Assembly (NCBI GenBank): GCA_012911965.1
Contig: SMDP01000010.1
Span: 1 to 43,049 of the forward strand
DNA length: 43,049 bases
Origin: Geitlerinema sp. P-1104
Lineage (GTDB): Bacteria > Cyanobacteriota > Cyanobacteriia > Cyanobacteriales > Geitlerinemataceae
Reading direction: 5' to 3'
Shown here: one piece after another, positions 25,179 through 34,945 of the stretch
Numbering within the stretch: the stretch's first letter is position 1
How the letters are laid out: every line of letters starts with the position of its first letter
Notes under the pieces: model-generated
Told to the model about the DNA's origin: nothing
Seen by the model: the letters and a program-made list of their open reading frames with translations, nothing else
The model's database searches: none
Position numbers and translations under genes: made by a program

Positions 25179-25467
25179 CGCTTGTCCCCCCTCGAGTCTC
25201 GCAAGCCAGCCTGAGAGCATAGCGTCAGTGCTTGCTTAAATCGCCCTAGGGGAGTTTTCATGACTCGATAAATTTAAAGATTAGATAAAGTTTTATTTAG
25301 AATTAACACTTCATGCTATCTTAGAGATTAAGAGGCTCTCTTGATTGCAGCAATTAGGCGTTGTCTAACCTATGGCTTAAGAGTCAGATTTTCTAAACTA
25401 TCTGAAGTTTTTAGGTCATCAGGGGACGGTGCAATTTATATATAGAATATATATAGAACGATAGAAC
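25179..25467 (+). promoter_or_regulatory. AT-rich leader of the diguanylate cyclase gene with 11-bp tandem repeat
   Basis: No gene is seen in this stretch. It turns AT-rich from about 25260 (AAATTTAAAGATTAGATAAAG and following). Just before the ATG at 25468 the sequence TATATATAGAA occurs twice in tandem (25437-25447 and 25448-25458), followed by the partial copy CGATAGAA. The repeats occupy the place of the ribosome-binding site, and no Shine-Dalgarno is present. Confidence 0.55.
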
Positions 25468-28400
25468 ATGAATCTGTCAAACTCTACTGGTGATGGGGAT
25501 GAAACTCAACGACCCAACGAGTTCTACCGGACGGATGGCTCAAATGTACCATTTTCGGTGACTTGGCAGGGTCGTCTACAAACGACTATTTTAGATATCC
25601 GCAGTTCCTTAGTATTTTGTGAACTGTTACAGCGAACAGTGGACGAAGTTCATCAACTCCTTTTTGGGACTTGTGAGTTGAGTTGTGTCCGGATTTATGC
25701 TGGCGATGGCCCTCAACGTTCTCAACTGCTGGCCGAGTCTCAAGCCTTCGCGGGGGACGTGGGTGTTGATCCTCTGCTCACTCTACCCGATGGACGCTGG
25801 GATCAGCAGATTCCTGCCCCAACCGATCTTTTTATCCTAGACAACTTGTTCAACGCCGTTTCCGCTCAAGCCAGTCCAGCGCCCGATCCGGGAACCACCA
25901 AATCTCTGGCTCTTCCCATGATCATCTCAAATCAGCTTTGGGGCATCTTAATGGTTAAACCGGGGTCAGGCGATCGCCCTTGGCAATCCTTCGAGATTGA
26001 AGGTCTGCAACTTCTAGGATGCCATATCAGTCAGGCCATTGGCCAGTCTCTACAATGGGAGGCTCGCAAGGCGATCGAGACTCAGGATGACCCCAGAGAC
26101 TCACCCAAGTCCGGCGCCGATCAGCAACACCTTGTTCAGGAAACCTTAACAGCCCAGAAAATCCAAGAAACGATTGAGGAACAATCCGCGATACTGCGGA
26201 GTTTCTATAATTCTTGCCCCCTATGGATGGGGGTTGAAGAAGTAGTTGGCGATGAGATCACTATGATTTCCTATAATCATGCCAGTCTCGCCGTATTGTT
26301 TGATGAACTCAGTTTAGAGTCGGGAGTCCCTAGACCCCTCGATTTCACAGATATCCGTCCATCGTCAGACATTGCTGAGCTTTGGTTAGATCGATATCAT
26401 CAAGCTCAAGCTGAGCAGCACCCGATTCAGTTTGAGTATCACTATACAACTGCCCAAAAAACGCACTGGTTTTTGGCAACAGTCTCTTTTTTGGGTGTAT
26501 CATGCCATGATCATCCTCGATTTTCGTATGTGGTCGAAGACATCAGCGATCGCAAACACGATGAACTTGAACTTAAGCGATTAAAAGAGCAATTAGAGCT
26601 AGTCGTTGAGGCAGCTTCAGAAGGATTTTGGGAAATCAATTATCTTACTGGCGAGTATTATTACTCTAGTCATTGGAAAGAAATGCTAGGGTACACAGAT
26701 CATGAACTGGAAAATTCTGAACAGACCTGGAAACGCATCATTGTTCCTGAAGACTTAAATACAGTTTGGCAACAGTTAGAAGCCTATCGAAACGGTGAGA
26801 CGAATGACTTTGTGGCAACAGTACGTTTAAGACATAAAAATGGTTCAATTCGTCATATCTATGCCCGAGCGATCGCCGTCCAAGACACATCCGGTCAGGT
26901 CACACGGATTGTGGGAAGTAATTTGGATATTACCAATCTAAAAGAAACGGAAATTGCTCTGCAAGAAAGTGAGACCAACTACCGCCGAATTGTTGAAAAT
27001 AGTCAAGAAGGAATTTGGGTTATTGATAGAGAGGGAAAAATCACATTCGTCAATCCTCGATTACTGGATATGCTGGGATACCTTGAACATGACATTATTG
27101 GGCAATCCTGTTTAAAATTCATGGATCTTGAAGACGAGCGGAGCGGAATCAACTACTTACAAGACCGCAAGCAGGGACTGCCTGAAAATCATATTGCTAA
27201 ATTGATAAAACAGGATGGAACAGTCCTATGGTCAAAGATTTCCGTCACCGCCAACCACGATGCCCAGGGTCGAATTTGTGGTGCAACCGCTTTGCTGACT
27301 GATATGACAAAAATCTTAGAATATCAGGAGGCCTTAAAACTATCCCAGATGCAACTTCGGGGGATTCTAGATAGTTCATTGGACGGAATAATGGCGTTTC
27401 GTTCCATTCGTGATGCACAAGGAACCATTATTGATTTTGAATGGCTATTAAGTAATCCTAGTGCCTGTGAAATGGTGCGACGACCGAAGGAAAATTTGAT
27501 TGGCAAGCGGTTATTGGTTGAGATGCCAGGAAATTGGGAGGAGGGACTCTTTTATGACTATGTTAAAGTCGTTGAATCGGGGATACCTGATACCAAACAG
27601 TTTTACTACCACCATGAGAATGTTGAGGCCTGGTTTGAGACGATCAGCGTCAAATTAGGAGATGGCTTTGCCGTAACGTTTCGGGATATTACTAAGCTAA
27701 AAAAATCGGAACAAGACCTGCATCAACTCAATCAAGAACTAGCAGAGCGTTTGCAGGATTTAGAACAGCGCAACCAAGAGATGAAACTGCTCAATGAGAT
27801 TAGTGATTTTCTGCAAGCCTGCTTGACAGTTGAAGAAGCCTGCCTAGCAATTAGTAGTTTCATTAAACCCTTATTTCCCAATTGTTCAGGAGCAATTTTC
27901 ATGATCAACAACTCTCGGAGTCAAGTTCATGCGATCGCCACCTGGGGGGATGAATTAGAGTCGTTAACTGAGTTTAGTCCTGAGGATTGCTGGTCTGTAC
28001 GACGGGGAACCATTCACAGGATTACCCCAACCACTCAGGGCTTAAAATGTCAGCATATTCATAGCCATAGGACAGACCTATCAAGCGTCTGTATTCCCAT
28101 GATTGCTCAGGGAGAGACCTTAGGACTCCTCTATCTTAATGGTAATCAAGGCTGTGCCATTCCCACGGTGAGCCAGCAGTTAGCTCGAACGGTAGCCGAA
28201 CAAGTCTCGATGGCGATCGCCAATCTACAATTACGAGAAACCCTGCAACAGCAAAGCATCCGCGACCCCCTAACAGGATTATTTAACCGCCGCTACTTAG
28301 ATGAGTTTTTCGACCAAGAACTTCAGCGAGCGACACGCAACAATCATCCCATCGGGGTCGTGATGTTAGATATCGACCACTTTAAACAGTTCAACGATAC

Positions 28401-28746
28401 CTATGGTCATGATGCCGGAGACTTTGTCTTGCAACAAGTCGGTCAACTTCTCAGTCGTGCTGTTCGCGGTTCAGATATCGCCTGTCGCTATGGAGGGGAA
28501 GAAATGACGCTGCTACTACCCGAGTCCTCCCTAGAGAGTACGGCCCACCGCGCTGAGCAGCTCTGCCAATCCATTCGCAATCTGCGTTTAACCTATCAGG
28601 GCCAGCCGTTACCCTCCGTGACGTCATCGTTAGGCGTAGCCGCTTTCCCCGCACAGGGACAGACCCGAGCGACTCTGTTACGGGTTGCCGATGCGGCCCT
28701 CTACCGAGCTAAAGCGGGAGGGCGAAATCAGGTAGTGGTGGCTTGA
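25468..28746 (+). CDS. GAF/PAS sensor diguanylate cyclase
   Basis: A soluble 1092-residue signalling protein that makes cyclic di-GMP from two GTP. In order: an N-terminal GAF-like domain (about 30-195), four PAS domains (about 235-365, 370-500, 505-625 and 630-755; e.g. YRRIVENSQEGIWVIDREGKITFVNPRLLDMLGY), a coiled coil (LHQLNQELAERLQDLEQRNQ), a second GAF (about 785-925) and a GGDEF domain (about 930-1092). The GGDEF core has DPLTGLFNRRYLDEFF, VVMLDIDHFKQFNDTYGHDAGD, an inhibitory I-site RGSD (1000-1003) and a signature GGEEM (1009-1013), where Met replaces the usual Phe. Other active-site residues look intact, so activity is likely. There is no membrane segment and no EAL domain. Ligands of the PAS/GAF domains are unknown; the GAFs lack an obvious bilin Cys context. 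Confidence 0.92.
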   Translation: MNLSNSTGDGDETQRPNEFYRTDGSNVPFSVTWQGRLQTTILDIRSSLVFCELLQRTVDEVHQLLFGTCELSCVRIYAGDGPQRSQLLAESQAFAGDVGVDPLLTLPDGRWDQQIPAPTDLFILDNLFNAVSAQASPAPDPGTTKSLALPMIISNQLWGILMVKPGSGDRPWQSFEIEGLQLLGCHISQAIGQSLQWEARKAIETQDDPRDSPKSGADQQHLVQETLTAQKIQETIEEQSAILRSFYNSCPLWMGVEEVVGDEITMISYNHASLAVLFDELSLESGVPRPLDFTDIRPSSDIAELWLDRYHQAQAEQHPIQFEYHYTTAQKTHWFLATVSFLGVSCHDHPRFSYVVEDISDRKHDELELKRLKEQLELVVEAASEGFWEINYLTGEYYYSSHWKEMLGYTDHELENSEQTWKRIIVPEDLNTVWQQLEAYRNGETNDFVATVRLRHKNGSIRHIYARAIAVQDTSGQVTRIVGSNLDITNLKETEIALQESETNYRRIVENSQEGIWVIDREGKITFVNPRLLDMLGYLEHDIIGQSCLKFMDLEDERSGINYLQDRKQGLPENHIAKLIKQDGTVLWSKISVTANHDAQGRICGATALLTDMTKILEYQEALKLSQMQLRGILDSSLDGIMAFRSIRDAQGTIIDFEWLLSNPSACEMVRRPKENLIGKRLLVEMPGNWEEGLFYDYVKVVESGIPDTKQFYYHHENVEAWFETISVKLGDGFAVTFRDITKLKKSEQDLHQLNQELAERLQDLEQRNQEMKLLNEISDFLQACLTVEEACLAISSFIKPLFPNCSGAIFMINNSRSQVHAIATWGDELESLTEFSPEDCWSVRRGTIHRITPTTQGLKCQHIHSHRTDLSSVCIPMIAQGETLGLLYLNGNQGCAIPTVSQQLARTVAEQVSMAIANLQLRETLQQQSIRDPLTGLFNRRYLDEFFDQELQRATRNNHPIGVVMLDIDHFKQFNDTYGHDAGDFVLQQVGQLLSRAVRGSDIACRYGGEEMTLLLPESSLESTAHRAEQLCQSIRNLRLTYQGQPLPSVTSSLGVAAFPAQGQTRATLLRVADAALYRAKAGGRNQVVVA

Positions 28747-28755
28747 GATGGGATA

Positions 28756-29337
28756 CTACACCCGAGCTAAGGTCACCCGTTCATCTTGGTCTTGATATTT
28801 CCCTTGGCGATCCTGATAACTCACGGAACAGGGGTCTCCCTCCAAGAACAAGAGTTGCACAATCCCCTCATTGGCATAGAGGCGACAATCGGCACTGGAG
28901 GAGTTGGAAAACTCCAACGTTAAATGTCCTTTCCAGGCTGCTTCGGCAGGGGTTAGATTTGCAATAATACCTGCGCGAGCATACGTGCTTTTTCCAATAC
29001 AAATAACAGTGATGGTACTGGGAATATCCAAGCGTTCTAGGGCAACCCCCAACCCATAGGAATGGGCCGGAAGAATGAAATAAGAGCCGTTGGCATCTTC
29101 ACACAGACGAGTGGGTTCCAAGTTGTCAGGATTAAAGTTTTTAGGATCCACCACCGTTCCCGGGATATGCCGGAAAATCCGAAACTCCGCCGGGGAGAGA
29201 CGAATATCATAGCCAAAACTGCTTAAGCCGTAGGAAATGACCGGAACATCCCCAACGCGGCGGACTTGTTGAGGCTCGAAGGGGGAAATCATACCCTGTT
29301 CAGCCATTTGGGCGATCCAGGTGTCGTTTTTAATCAC
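28756..29337 (-). CDS. dcd: dCTP deaminase
   Basis: Deaminates dCTP to dUTP, supplying dUMP for thymidylate synthesis; cytosolic trimer of 193-residue chains. The core motifs are SSFGYDIRLSPAEFRIF (N-terminal), FILPAHSYGLGVALERLDIP, GKSTYARAGIIANLTPAEAAWKGHLTLEFSNSS with the catalytic Glu in LEFSN, and GIVQLLFLEGD. Ser/Arg positions of GKSTYARAG correspond to the triphosphate-binding GRSSLARLG of E. coli Dcd. The start is a GTG at 29337 with no strong Shine-Dalgarno. It ends 9 bp from the convergent diguanylate cyclase gene and diverges from adk. A bifunctional dCTP deaminase/dUTPase is the alternative within the family. Confidence 0.94.
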   Translation of the reverse strand: MIKNDTWIAQMAEQGMISPFEPQQVRRVGDVPVISYGLSSFGYDIRLSPAEFRIFRHIPGTVVDPKNFNPDNLEPTRLCEDANGSYFILPAHSYGLGVALERLDIPSTITVICIGKSTYARAGIIANLTPAEAAWKGHLTLEFSNSSSADCRLYANEGIVQLLFLEGDPCSVSYQDRQGKYQDQDERVTLARV

Positions 29338-29533
29338 AATGGGTTGAGGTCGAGGTGCAAGAACAAGGGTTAAGAGTCAGCTTTTTAGACTACCTCATTT
29401 TAACGGGGCTTGGATCAGATAGCCTCCAGGGAACGCGGCGGCCCATCACCTCCTTTATACTGAGGGGAAGGAAATTCAGGAGACTAGCAACCCCTGACGC
29501 CTGATGCACTGTTTAGTTGAGGAGAGACTGTTT

Positions 29534-30094
29534 GTGAGACTGGTCATTCTAGGAGGGCCTGGAGCCGGAAAAGGAACTCAAGGCAAGTTACTCTGTGACA
29601 CCTTGAGCATCCCCTGGATTGCCACGGGGGAGATTTTCCGTAGGGCGATCGCCGCTGATAGCCCCCTGGGAAATCAGGCAAAACCCTATGTAGAACAGGG
29701 GGAGTTGGTTCCCGACTCCATCGCCATTGAGTTCATTCGCGATCGCCTCAGTCAACCGGATGCGGCCCAAGGATGGCTCTTAGATGGCTATCCCCGCACC
29801 GCGTTTCAGGCGGAGGAGTTGGATTTCTTACTTCAAGATATGGGACAACGCCTCGATTGGGCCATTTGGCTCGATGCACCGGTGGAAGTCCTGATGCAAC
29901 GGTCTTTAGAGCGATCGCGAGATGATGACGCGCCCCAGATAGTCCGGCGACGGATTGATCTGTTCCATCAACGGACTATCCCCATTACGGGCTACTACAA
30001 ACCCCAGGATAAACTCCTGCGGGTGGACTCCGATCGCCCCCCAGAGGTCGTCCAGGAGGACTTGCTGGCGCGATTAAAAGCTCCCCAAACCTAG
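29534..30094 (+). CDS. adk: Adenylate kinase, short type
   Basis: Interconverts ATP + AMP and two ADP. The P-loop [15 protein letters not shown] begins six residues after the GTG at 29534, which is preferred as start because GGAGAG lies 7 bp before it; the frame is open back to 29504. The product is about 186 residues. AMP-site segments [14 protein letters not shown] and [18 protein letters not shown] are intact. The region between [14 protein letters not shown] and the C-terminus is compact, so the LID is the short, zinc-free form. Cyanobacteria often carry two adk genes, one in the ribosomal protein cluster; this one is outside it and may be the second. The argS gene follows 70 bp on. Confidence 0.9.
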   Translation: MRLVILGGPGAGKGTQGKLLCDTLSIPWIATGEIFRRAIAADSPLGNQAKPYVEQGELVPDSIAIEFIRDRLSQPDAAQGWLLDGYPRTAFQAEELDFLLQDMGQRLDWAIWLDAPVEVLMQRSLERSRDDDAPQIVRRRIDLFHQRTIPITGYYKPQDKLLRVDSDRPPEVVQEDLLARLKAPQT

Positions 30095-30164
30095 TTCCTC
30101 CCCCTCAATTCACAGATCTAACACTTTCGGGTACTCTGGATCGCGCCTATCACCCATACCATCC

Positions 30165-31919
30165 ATGTCTTCGATTCTCAAACAGCTTCAACAGCAGTTC
30201 AGCCTGGCCCTCGTGGCCGCCTTCGGGGAAGAGTTCGCCACCACGGATCCCCTCCTGGCCCCGACGAATAACCCCAAGTTTGGCGATTATCAAGCCAACT
30301 TAGCCATGTCGTTGGCGAAACCCCTCAAGCAGAAACCTCGGGATATCGCCGCTAAACTCATCGAGGCCTTGGATGTCTCTGACTTGTGTTTTCCCCCGGA
30401 CATTGCCGGGCCGGGGTTTATTAACTTGCGACTGAAACCCGAGTTTCTGCAATCGCAACTGCAACAGATTCAGGGCAGCGATCGCCTGGGAATTGCCCCC
30501 ACTCCCGATCCGGAAACGGTGGTGGTGGACTTTTCCAGCCCCAATATCGCCAAGGAGATGCACGTGGGCCATCTGCGATCGACCATCATCGGGGATGCGA
30601 TCGCCCGTGTCCTAGAATTTCAAGGTCATGAGGTGCGACGCCTCAACCATGTTGGCGACTGGGGAACCCAGTTTGGGATGTTGATCGCCTATCTTAGAGA
30701 AGTCTATCCCAACGCCCTAACTGAAGCAGATGCCTTAGATATTGGCGATTTGGTCAGTTTCTACAAACAGGCCAAAGTCCGCTTTGACGACGATCCTCAA
30801 TTCCAAGACCAGGCCCGTCACAACGTCGTGAAGCTACAATCAGGCGATGCAGAAACCCGCCAAGCCTGGAAACTCCTCTGTGATCAATCCCGGCGGGAAT
30901 TTCAGAAAATCTACGATCGCCTCGATGTGCAACTCAATGAACGAGGGGAATCCTTCTATAACGACCAACTCCCCCAAGTGGTCCAGGATTTAAACGACTG
31001 CGGCCTACTCGTCGAAGATCAAGGGGCCCAATGTGTCTTCCTAGAGGGCTATCAGAACAAAGAAGGTAAGCCTCAACCCCTAATTATCCAAAAATCCAAC
31101 GGGGGTTACAACTACGCTACCACCGACTTAGCCGCGTTGCGCTATCGGATTCAAGAGGATGAGGCGACACGGATTATCTATGTGGTGGATGCGGGCCAAG
31201 GAACCCACTTCGCCCAAGTCTTCCAAGTGGCCCAACGAGCGGGATGGCTTCCTGAGAACGTAGAGGCGGTTCATGTACCCTTTGGCTTAGTGCAAGGGGA
31301 AGATGGCAAAAAGCTCAAAACTCGGGCTGGGGAGACGGTGCGTCTCAAGGATTTATTGGATGAAGCGGTGAATCGGGCCCGAACGGATTTACAGGCGCGC
31401 ATTGAGGGGGAGGAACGCTCGGAAACCCCGGAGTTTATTGAAGAGGTGGCCGAGGGTGTGGGGATTAGTTCCGTTAAATATGCGGATTTGAGCCAGAACC
31501 GCACCAGTAACTATGTGTTTAGTTACGACAAGATGTTATCCCTGCAAGGAAACACTGCCCCCTATTTGCTCTATGCCTATGTGCGAGTCCAAGGAATCAG
31601 CCGCAAGGGAGAGATTGATTTTGAGAGTTTAACGGATAGTCCATTAACCCTCTCAGAGGAGACGGAACTGGCTCTGGCGAAACATCTGTTGAGTTTATCG
31701 GAAATTCTCGATGAAGTGGCTCAGGAGTTATTGCCAAATCGCCTCTGTCAATATCTATTTGAACTGAGTCAGAAATTCAATCAGTTCTACGACCAATGTC
31801 CAGTGTTACAGGTGGAAGAGCCGTTGCGAACCTCTCGTTTAGTGCTGTGTGATTTGAGTGCGAGAACTCTTAAATTGGGTTTATCTCTGTTAGGAATTAC
31901 GGTGTTGGAGCGGATGTAA
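30165..31919 (+). CDS. argS: Arginyl-tRNA synthetase
   Basis: Class I aminoacyl-tRNA synthetase charging tRNA-Arg. The 584-residue chain has the N-terminal additional domain (about 1-110, with [21 protein letters not shown] for tRNA D-loop contact), the HIGH-type motif in [20 protein letters not shown] (about 125-144), the insertion [13 protein letters not shown], the KMSKS-loop equivalent [20 protein letters not shown] and the C-terminal DALR-type anticodon domain ([13 protein letters not shown] to LGITVLERM). Length is normal. It is probably transcribed with or just after adk (70 bp spacer). The motifs leave no serious alternative. Confidence 0.97.
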   Translation: MSSILKQLQQQFSLALVAAFGEEFATTDPLLAPTNNPKFGDYQANLAMSLAKPLKQKPRDIAAKLIEALDVSDLCFPPDIAGPGFINLRLKPEFLQSQLQQIQGSDRLGIAPTPDPETVVVDFSSPNIAKEMHVGHLRSTIIGDAIARVLEFQGHEVRRLNHVGDWGTQFGMLIAYLREVYPNALTEADALDIGDLVSFYKQAKVRFDDDPQFQDQARHNVVKLQSGDAETRQAWKLLCDQSRREFQKIYDRLDVQLNERGESFYNDQLPQVVQDLNDCGLLVEDQGAQCVFLEGYQNKEGKPQPLIIQKSNGGYNYATTDLAALRYRIQEDEATRIIYVVDAGQGTHFAQVFQVAQRAGWLPENVEAVHVPFGLVQGEDGKKLKTRAGETVRLKDLLDEAVNRARTDLQARIEGEERSETPEFIEEVAEGVGISSVKYADLSQNRTSNYVFSYDKMLSLQGNTAPYLLYAYVRVQGISRKGEIDFESLTDSPLTLSEETELALAKHLLSLSEILDEVAQELLPNRLCQYLFELSQKFNQFYDQCPVLQVEEPLRTSRLVLCDLSARTLKLGLSLLGITVLERM

Positions 31920-31941
31920 TTTCGGGAGGAGAACCAGGTAG

Positions 31942-31963
31942 GGGCAATCCCTTGTGGTTGCCC
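31942..31963. repeat. Short palindromic element after argS
   Basis: GGGCAA and TTGCCC flank a 10-nt loop within AGGGGCAATCCCTTGTGGTT. I recall this GGGGCAA-N-CCCTTGTGGTTGCCC type of sequence as a common interspersed palindrome in filamentous cyanobacteria; only one copy is in this window. It may also help end the argS transcript. Confidence 0.5.
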
Positions 31964-32039
31964 GAGGACACAGAGGGAGAGGAGAGGGGTTTGAGGTTGG
32001 GGGGATAGGTGGCTCGGCTTCCTTTTTTGAGGCGAGGTT

Positions 32040-34076
32040 ATGGTATCGAAGCACTTGCGATTGGGCATAGGGGTGAGTCGGTGGCTCAGGGAGGGGTGGT
32101 GGCTTTTACCGATTCTCTTGTCGGGGCTTTATGTGGTCAGTGAACGGACGTTTTACTGGACGGATTTTGTTGTTTATCAGCATCGCGTCACGGAACTGGT
32201 TTTGGCGTTTCAAGCGTCATTTGGACTGGGGGTTGAGCGGATTATTAATTCCCTGAATGGGGATTATAATTTGCTCTATGTGATTCCACTGCTGCCCATT
32301 TCTCTGGTTTTGGGAACCTCGCGACTGGTTTATATTCTCAGTTTAATCGTCCTCTATGGGTTACCGTTTGTTGCTGTAACAGCTTATTTGTTGCGGTATC
32401 TCGAACCCACGGTTCAGCCGAAAACCTCGTTTTATCGGGGGGTGATGCTGGGCGGCCTTATCCCCATGACTTGGATTCCCAGCTTGCGGGGATTCCCGGA
32501 TACCGTGGGGATGCTTTGTGTGGTGGCCGCCAGTTGCTTATATCTGGGAAGGAAGTGCTGGTGGCGGTTTTCGGGGATTGGTGGCTTGTTGGCTGTGGCG
32601 GTGTTGTTTCGTCGCCATTTTGCCTATGGGGGCCTGGCGGTGGGGGGGGCGATCGCCCTGGTGGAACTCTGGCTGCTGCTGCGATCGCCCCCTGGGACAT
32701 CTGCTGCTGACCTGAAACAGCGGCTTTGGCACTATGGTCGCAATATGGCGGCCATGGCCCTGTCTGGCTTAGCCTTGCTGCTGCTAGTTGCCCCAGGGTT
32801 TACCTATCGCGCTCTCACGGCTAATCATCACGCGGTGTATGCTTCTTTTAGTTTTCCCATTCCTGAGAGTATTGACTATTTCGCCTCCGCCTATGGCTAT
32901 CTGATCTGGGGATTGCTGATTTGGGGAGTTTGGCGGCGTTGGCGTTATCAACCTCTTGAGGCTCGGGCCGGCGCATTTTTACTGCTATGGGGGGGATTGG
33001 CGATCGCCTTCCAGGTGTTCCTACTGCGCTATGATTCCGTCCATTACACCCTGCATCTGACTCCCTTGGTGATTGTGGGGATGAGTCTATTGTGGCGATC
33101 GCTCTCCCGGCTTCCCCGTCAACTGCTGCTCGGGGTATTGCTCCTCAATCTTATCTTGGCACTGACCCCCTTAGGAAGCCAAAACCTTCCCGGCCGCCAC
33201 CTCTTCGCCAGCACACATCCCCCCCTAGTACGGCAAGACTATCAGGAACTGCTACGTTTAGTGGCTACCCTACATGAGTTAACCCCCCATGATGAGCCAG
33301 TTCACCTGATCGCGGCCTCGAGTTCTCTCAATCGTGGCTTACTGCGTAACGCGCACTGGTACAACTATGCGCCTGAGTCGATTCCTCTCTCCTGTCAGAT
33401 TCCCTGCGGACTCGAAATTCTGGGACTTCCCACCGCCGACTCCAACAGTATTTATCCCCTAGAACCCCTATTGGCCGCTGAGTACATCGTTTTAGCTGAC
33501 CCCCTACAATATCATTTGCCCCGGCAACAGCAACAGGTGATTGCCGTTCCCTATCAGGTATTTCAGGAATCTTGGGCCATCACCAAAGATTTCGAGCGAC
33601 TTCCAGACCGCTTTACCCTAGAGAACGAGATCCGCGTCTCTCTCTATCGGCGACGACGGCCGACGGATTGGCAAACCGCCGTTAACACCTTAATTGAGAT
33701 GCAATCCCGTTTCCGCGATCGCCCCGGACTACAATCTGATTGGCTGAATCTTAACCCACGGATCTCCCTCCAGGGGCAATATCAGGGTAGTAATCCCGCT
33801 AATTTTGCCATTGAGAGCCTATCTGAGCCATTACATCTGCTCTATATTGGGGACTTTGCCAATCCCCAGTCTGTTCAGCTTCAGGTTTCCCCGCACCCGA
33901 ACTCCTTCCCTCTAGTGGCTCATCTGCTCAATTCTCAGGGGGAGAGCATTGCCACTTCTAACCTGATCTCAGAGTCTGTGACCTTAACGTCAGAGGAACC
34001 GGCAGCCTATCTGCTACTGACGTTAACCCCGCCAAGCTCCATGTCAGTTCAGTTAGAGCGGCTTGCAGTTCACTAG
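32040..34076 (+). CDS. Polytopic membrane protein, possible GT-C type glycosyltransferase
   Basis: A 678-residue protein. Residues about 20-390 contain roughly ten hydrophobic segments (e.g. WWLLPILLSGLYVVSE, LYVIPLLPISLVLG, LVYILSLIVLYGLPFVAVTAYLL, MALSGLALLLLVAPGFTYRA). The first loop holds FYWTDFVVYQHR, where the acidic residue just outside the first membrane helix resembles the Asp of GT-C (PMT/ArnT-like) transferases that use lipid-linked sugars. A soluble domain of about 290 residues follows (YQELLRLVATLHELTPHDEPVHLIAASSSLNRG to the end), likely periplasmic. I do not recognise a specific family. A GAGGCGAGG sequence precedes the ATG. It converges with smpB. Function is inference only. 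Confidence 0.75.
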   Translation: MVSKHLRLGIGVSRWLREGWWLLPILLSGLYVVSERTFYWTDFVVYQHRVTELVLAFQASFGLGVERIINSLNGDYNLLYVIPLLPISLVLGTSRLVYILSLIVLYGLPFVAVTAYLLRYLEPTVQPKTSFYRGVMLGGLIPMTWIPSLRGFPDTVGMLCVVAASCLYLGRKCWWRFSGIGGLLAVAVLFRRHFAYGGLAVGGAIALVELWLLLRSPPGTSAADLKQRLWHYGRNMAAMALSGLALLLLVAPGFTYRALTANHHAVYASFSFPIPESIDYFASAYGYLIWGLLIWGVWRRWRYQPLEARAGAFLLLWGGLAIAFQVFLLRYDSVHYTLHLTPLVIVGMSLLWRSLSRLPRQLLLGVLLLNLILALTPLGSQNLPGRHLFASTHPPLVRQDYQELLRLVATLHELTPHDEPVHLIAASSSLNRGLLRNAHWYNYAPESIPLSCQIPCGLEILGLPTADSNSIYPLEPLLAAEYIVLADPLQYHLPRQQQQVIAVPYQVFQESWAITKDFERLPDRFTLENEIRVSLYRRRRPTDWQTAVNTLIEMQSRFRDRPGLQSDWLNLNPRISLQGQYQGSNPANFAIESLSEPLHLLYIGDFANPQSVQLQVSPHPNSFPLVAHLLNSQGESIATSNLISESVTLTSEEPAAYLLLTLTPPSSMSVQLERLAVH

Positions 34077-34110
34077 CTGTCCCGATAGGCAAACCTTTGT
34101 ACAAGTCGTT

Positions 34111-34581
34111 TTAATAGGACTTCATCACCCGAGCAATTTCACGATCCTGCTGCTTGCGTTTGAGGCTCTCACGCTTATCATGGAGTTTCTTCCCTTTTGC
34201 TAAGCCAATACTGACTTTCACCCAACCATTTTTCAGATAGAGCTTTAAGGGAACTAGAGTTAATCCCTGTTGTTCAACTTTACCAATCAGCTTACGGATT
34301 TCATTGCGATGCAGTAGCAGTTTCCGGTTTCGCAGTGGGTCATGATTAAAATACTGACTGGCAATGTCATAGGGGGAGATATGAACATTATGGAGCCAGG
34401 CTTCATTGCCACGAATCAGAGCATAGCCATCCCGGAGGTTGACGCGGCCTTGACGGATGGATTTAACCTCCGTTCCTTGTAACTCAAGGCCCGCTTCATA
34501 GGTTTCCAGGATGCTATAGCGATAGCGTGCTTGTCGATTATCGGCAATGACCTTATAGCCAGAACTGGTATCTTTTGCCAT
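34111..34581 (-). CDS. smpB: SsrA-binding protein
   Basis: Binds tmRNA (SsrA) and brings it to stalled ribosomes in trans-translation. The product is 156 residues from ATG 34581; the frame is open to 34692 but the family starts as here with a short basic tail then [45 protein letters not shown]. The OB-fold core and the C-terminal basic helix ([36 protein letters not shown]) are complete. No tmRNA gene was found in the window. The divergent spacer to petJ carries TTTACAAA-type repeats at 34708-34726 that may belong to its promoter. Confidence 0.95.
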   Translation of the reverse strand: MAKDTSSGYKVIADNRQARYRYSILETYEAGLELQGTEVKSIRQGRVNLRDGYALIRGNEAWLHNVHISPYDIASQYFNHDPLRNRKLLLHRNEIRKLIGKVEQQGLTLVPLKLYLKNGWVKVSIGLAKGKKLHDKRESLKRKQQDREIARVMKSY

Positions 34582-34945
34582 GCGTATTCTTTCGTGAGTG
34601 ATGGTGTTTAAGAGAGTCTTATCCTTATTTAAGCGCGGTTGGCAGATTTTTGCGAGTTTTGCCTTGATATCAACGGCCAGTTTAGGGTGCAAAACTCAAT
34701 CATGGGATTACAAAAGTTTACAAAAATCGCGATTCGTGATGATAAAGGAGCTGAGACTCCATGATAGACTCGAAGATAGCTTCCAACCCTAACGAGAGAG
34801 TCTGAGCGGGGCTTATGACTCGTCAACGGCACTATGACAAGCTGTCTTTTGACAGGTTGATTTATTTTCGGTAAGACAGACTCATCCAGAGATATCCCCC
34901 ATTAGATCTCATCGTTCTAACAGTTTAATCAAAGGAGAACAGGTT
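34582..34945. promoter_or_regulatory. Divergent smpB/petJ regulatory region
   Basis: No gene is seen in these 364 bp. Features are the pair TTACAAAAG/TTTACAAAAA (TTACA cores at 34708 and 34718, 10 bp apart), the GACA-N3-TGTC-N4-GACA element with a TTGACA hexamer (34836-34854), and the ribosome-binding site AAAGGAGA (34931-34938) of petJ. Confidence 0.55.
34836..34877 (+). promoter_or_regulatory. petJ promoter with candidate dyad operator
   Basis: TTGACA at 34849-34854 and TAAGAC at 34872-34877 are 17 bp apart, a fair -35 with a poor -10, typical of a regulated promoter. Overlapping the -35 is GACAAGCTGTCTTTTGACA, i.e. GACA/TGTC dyads. Such dyads resemble operators of the BlaI/CopY repressor class, which controls the cytochrome c6/plastocyanin switch in some cyanobacteria. 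The match is by eye and the regulator is inferred. Confidence 0.45.
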
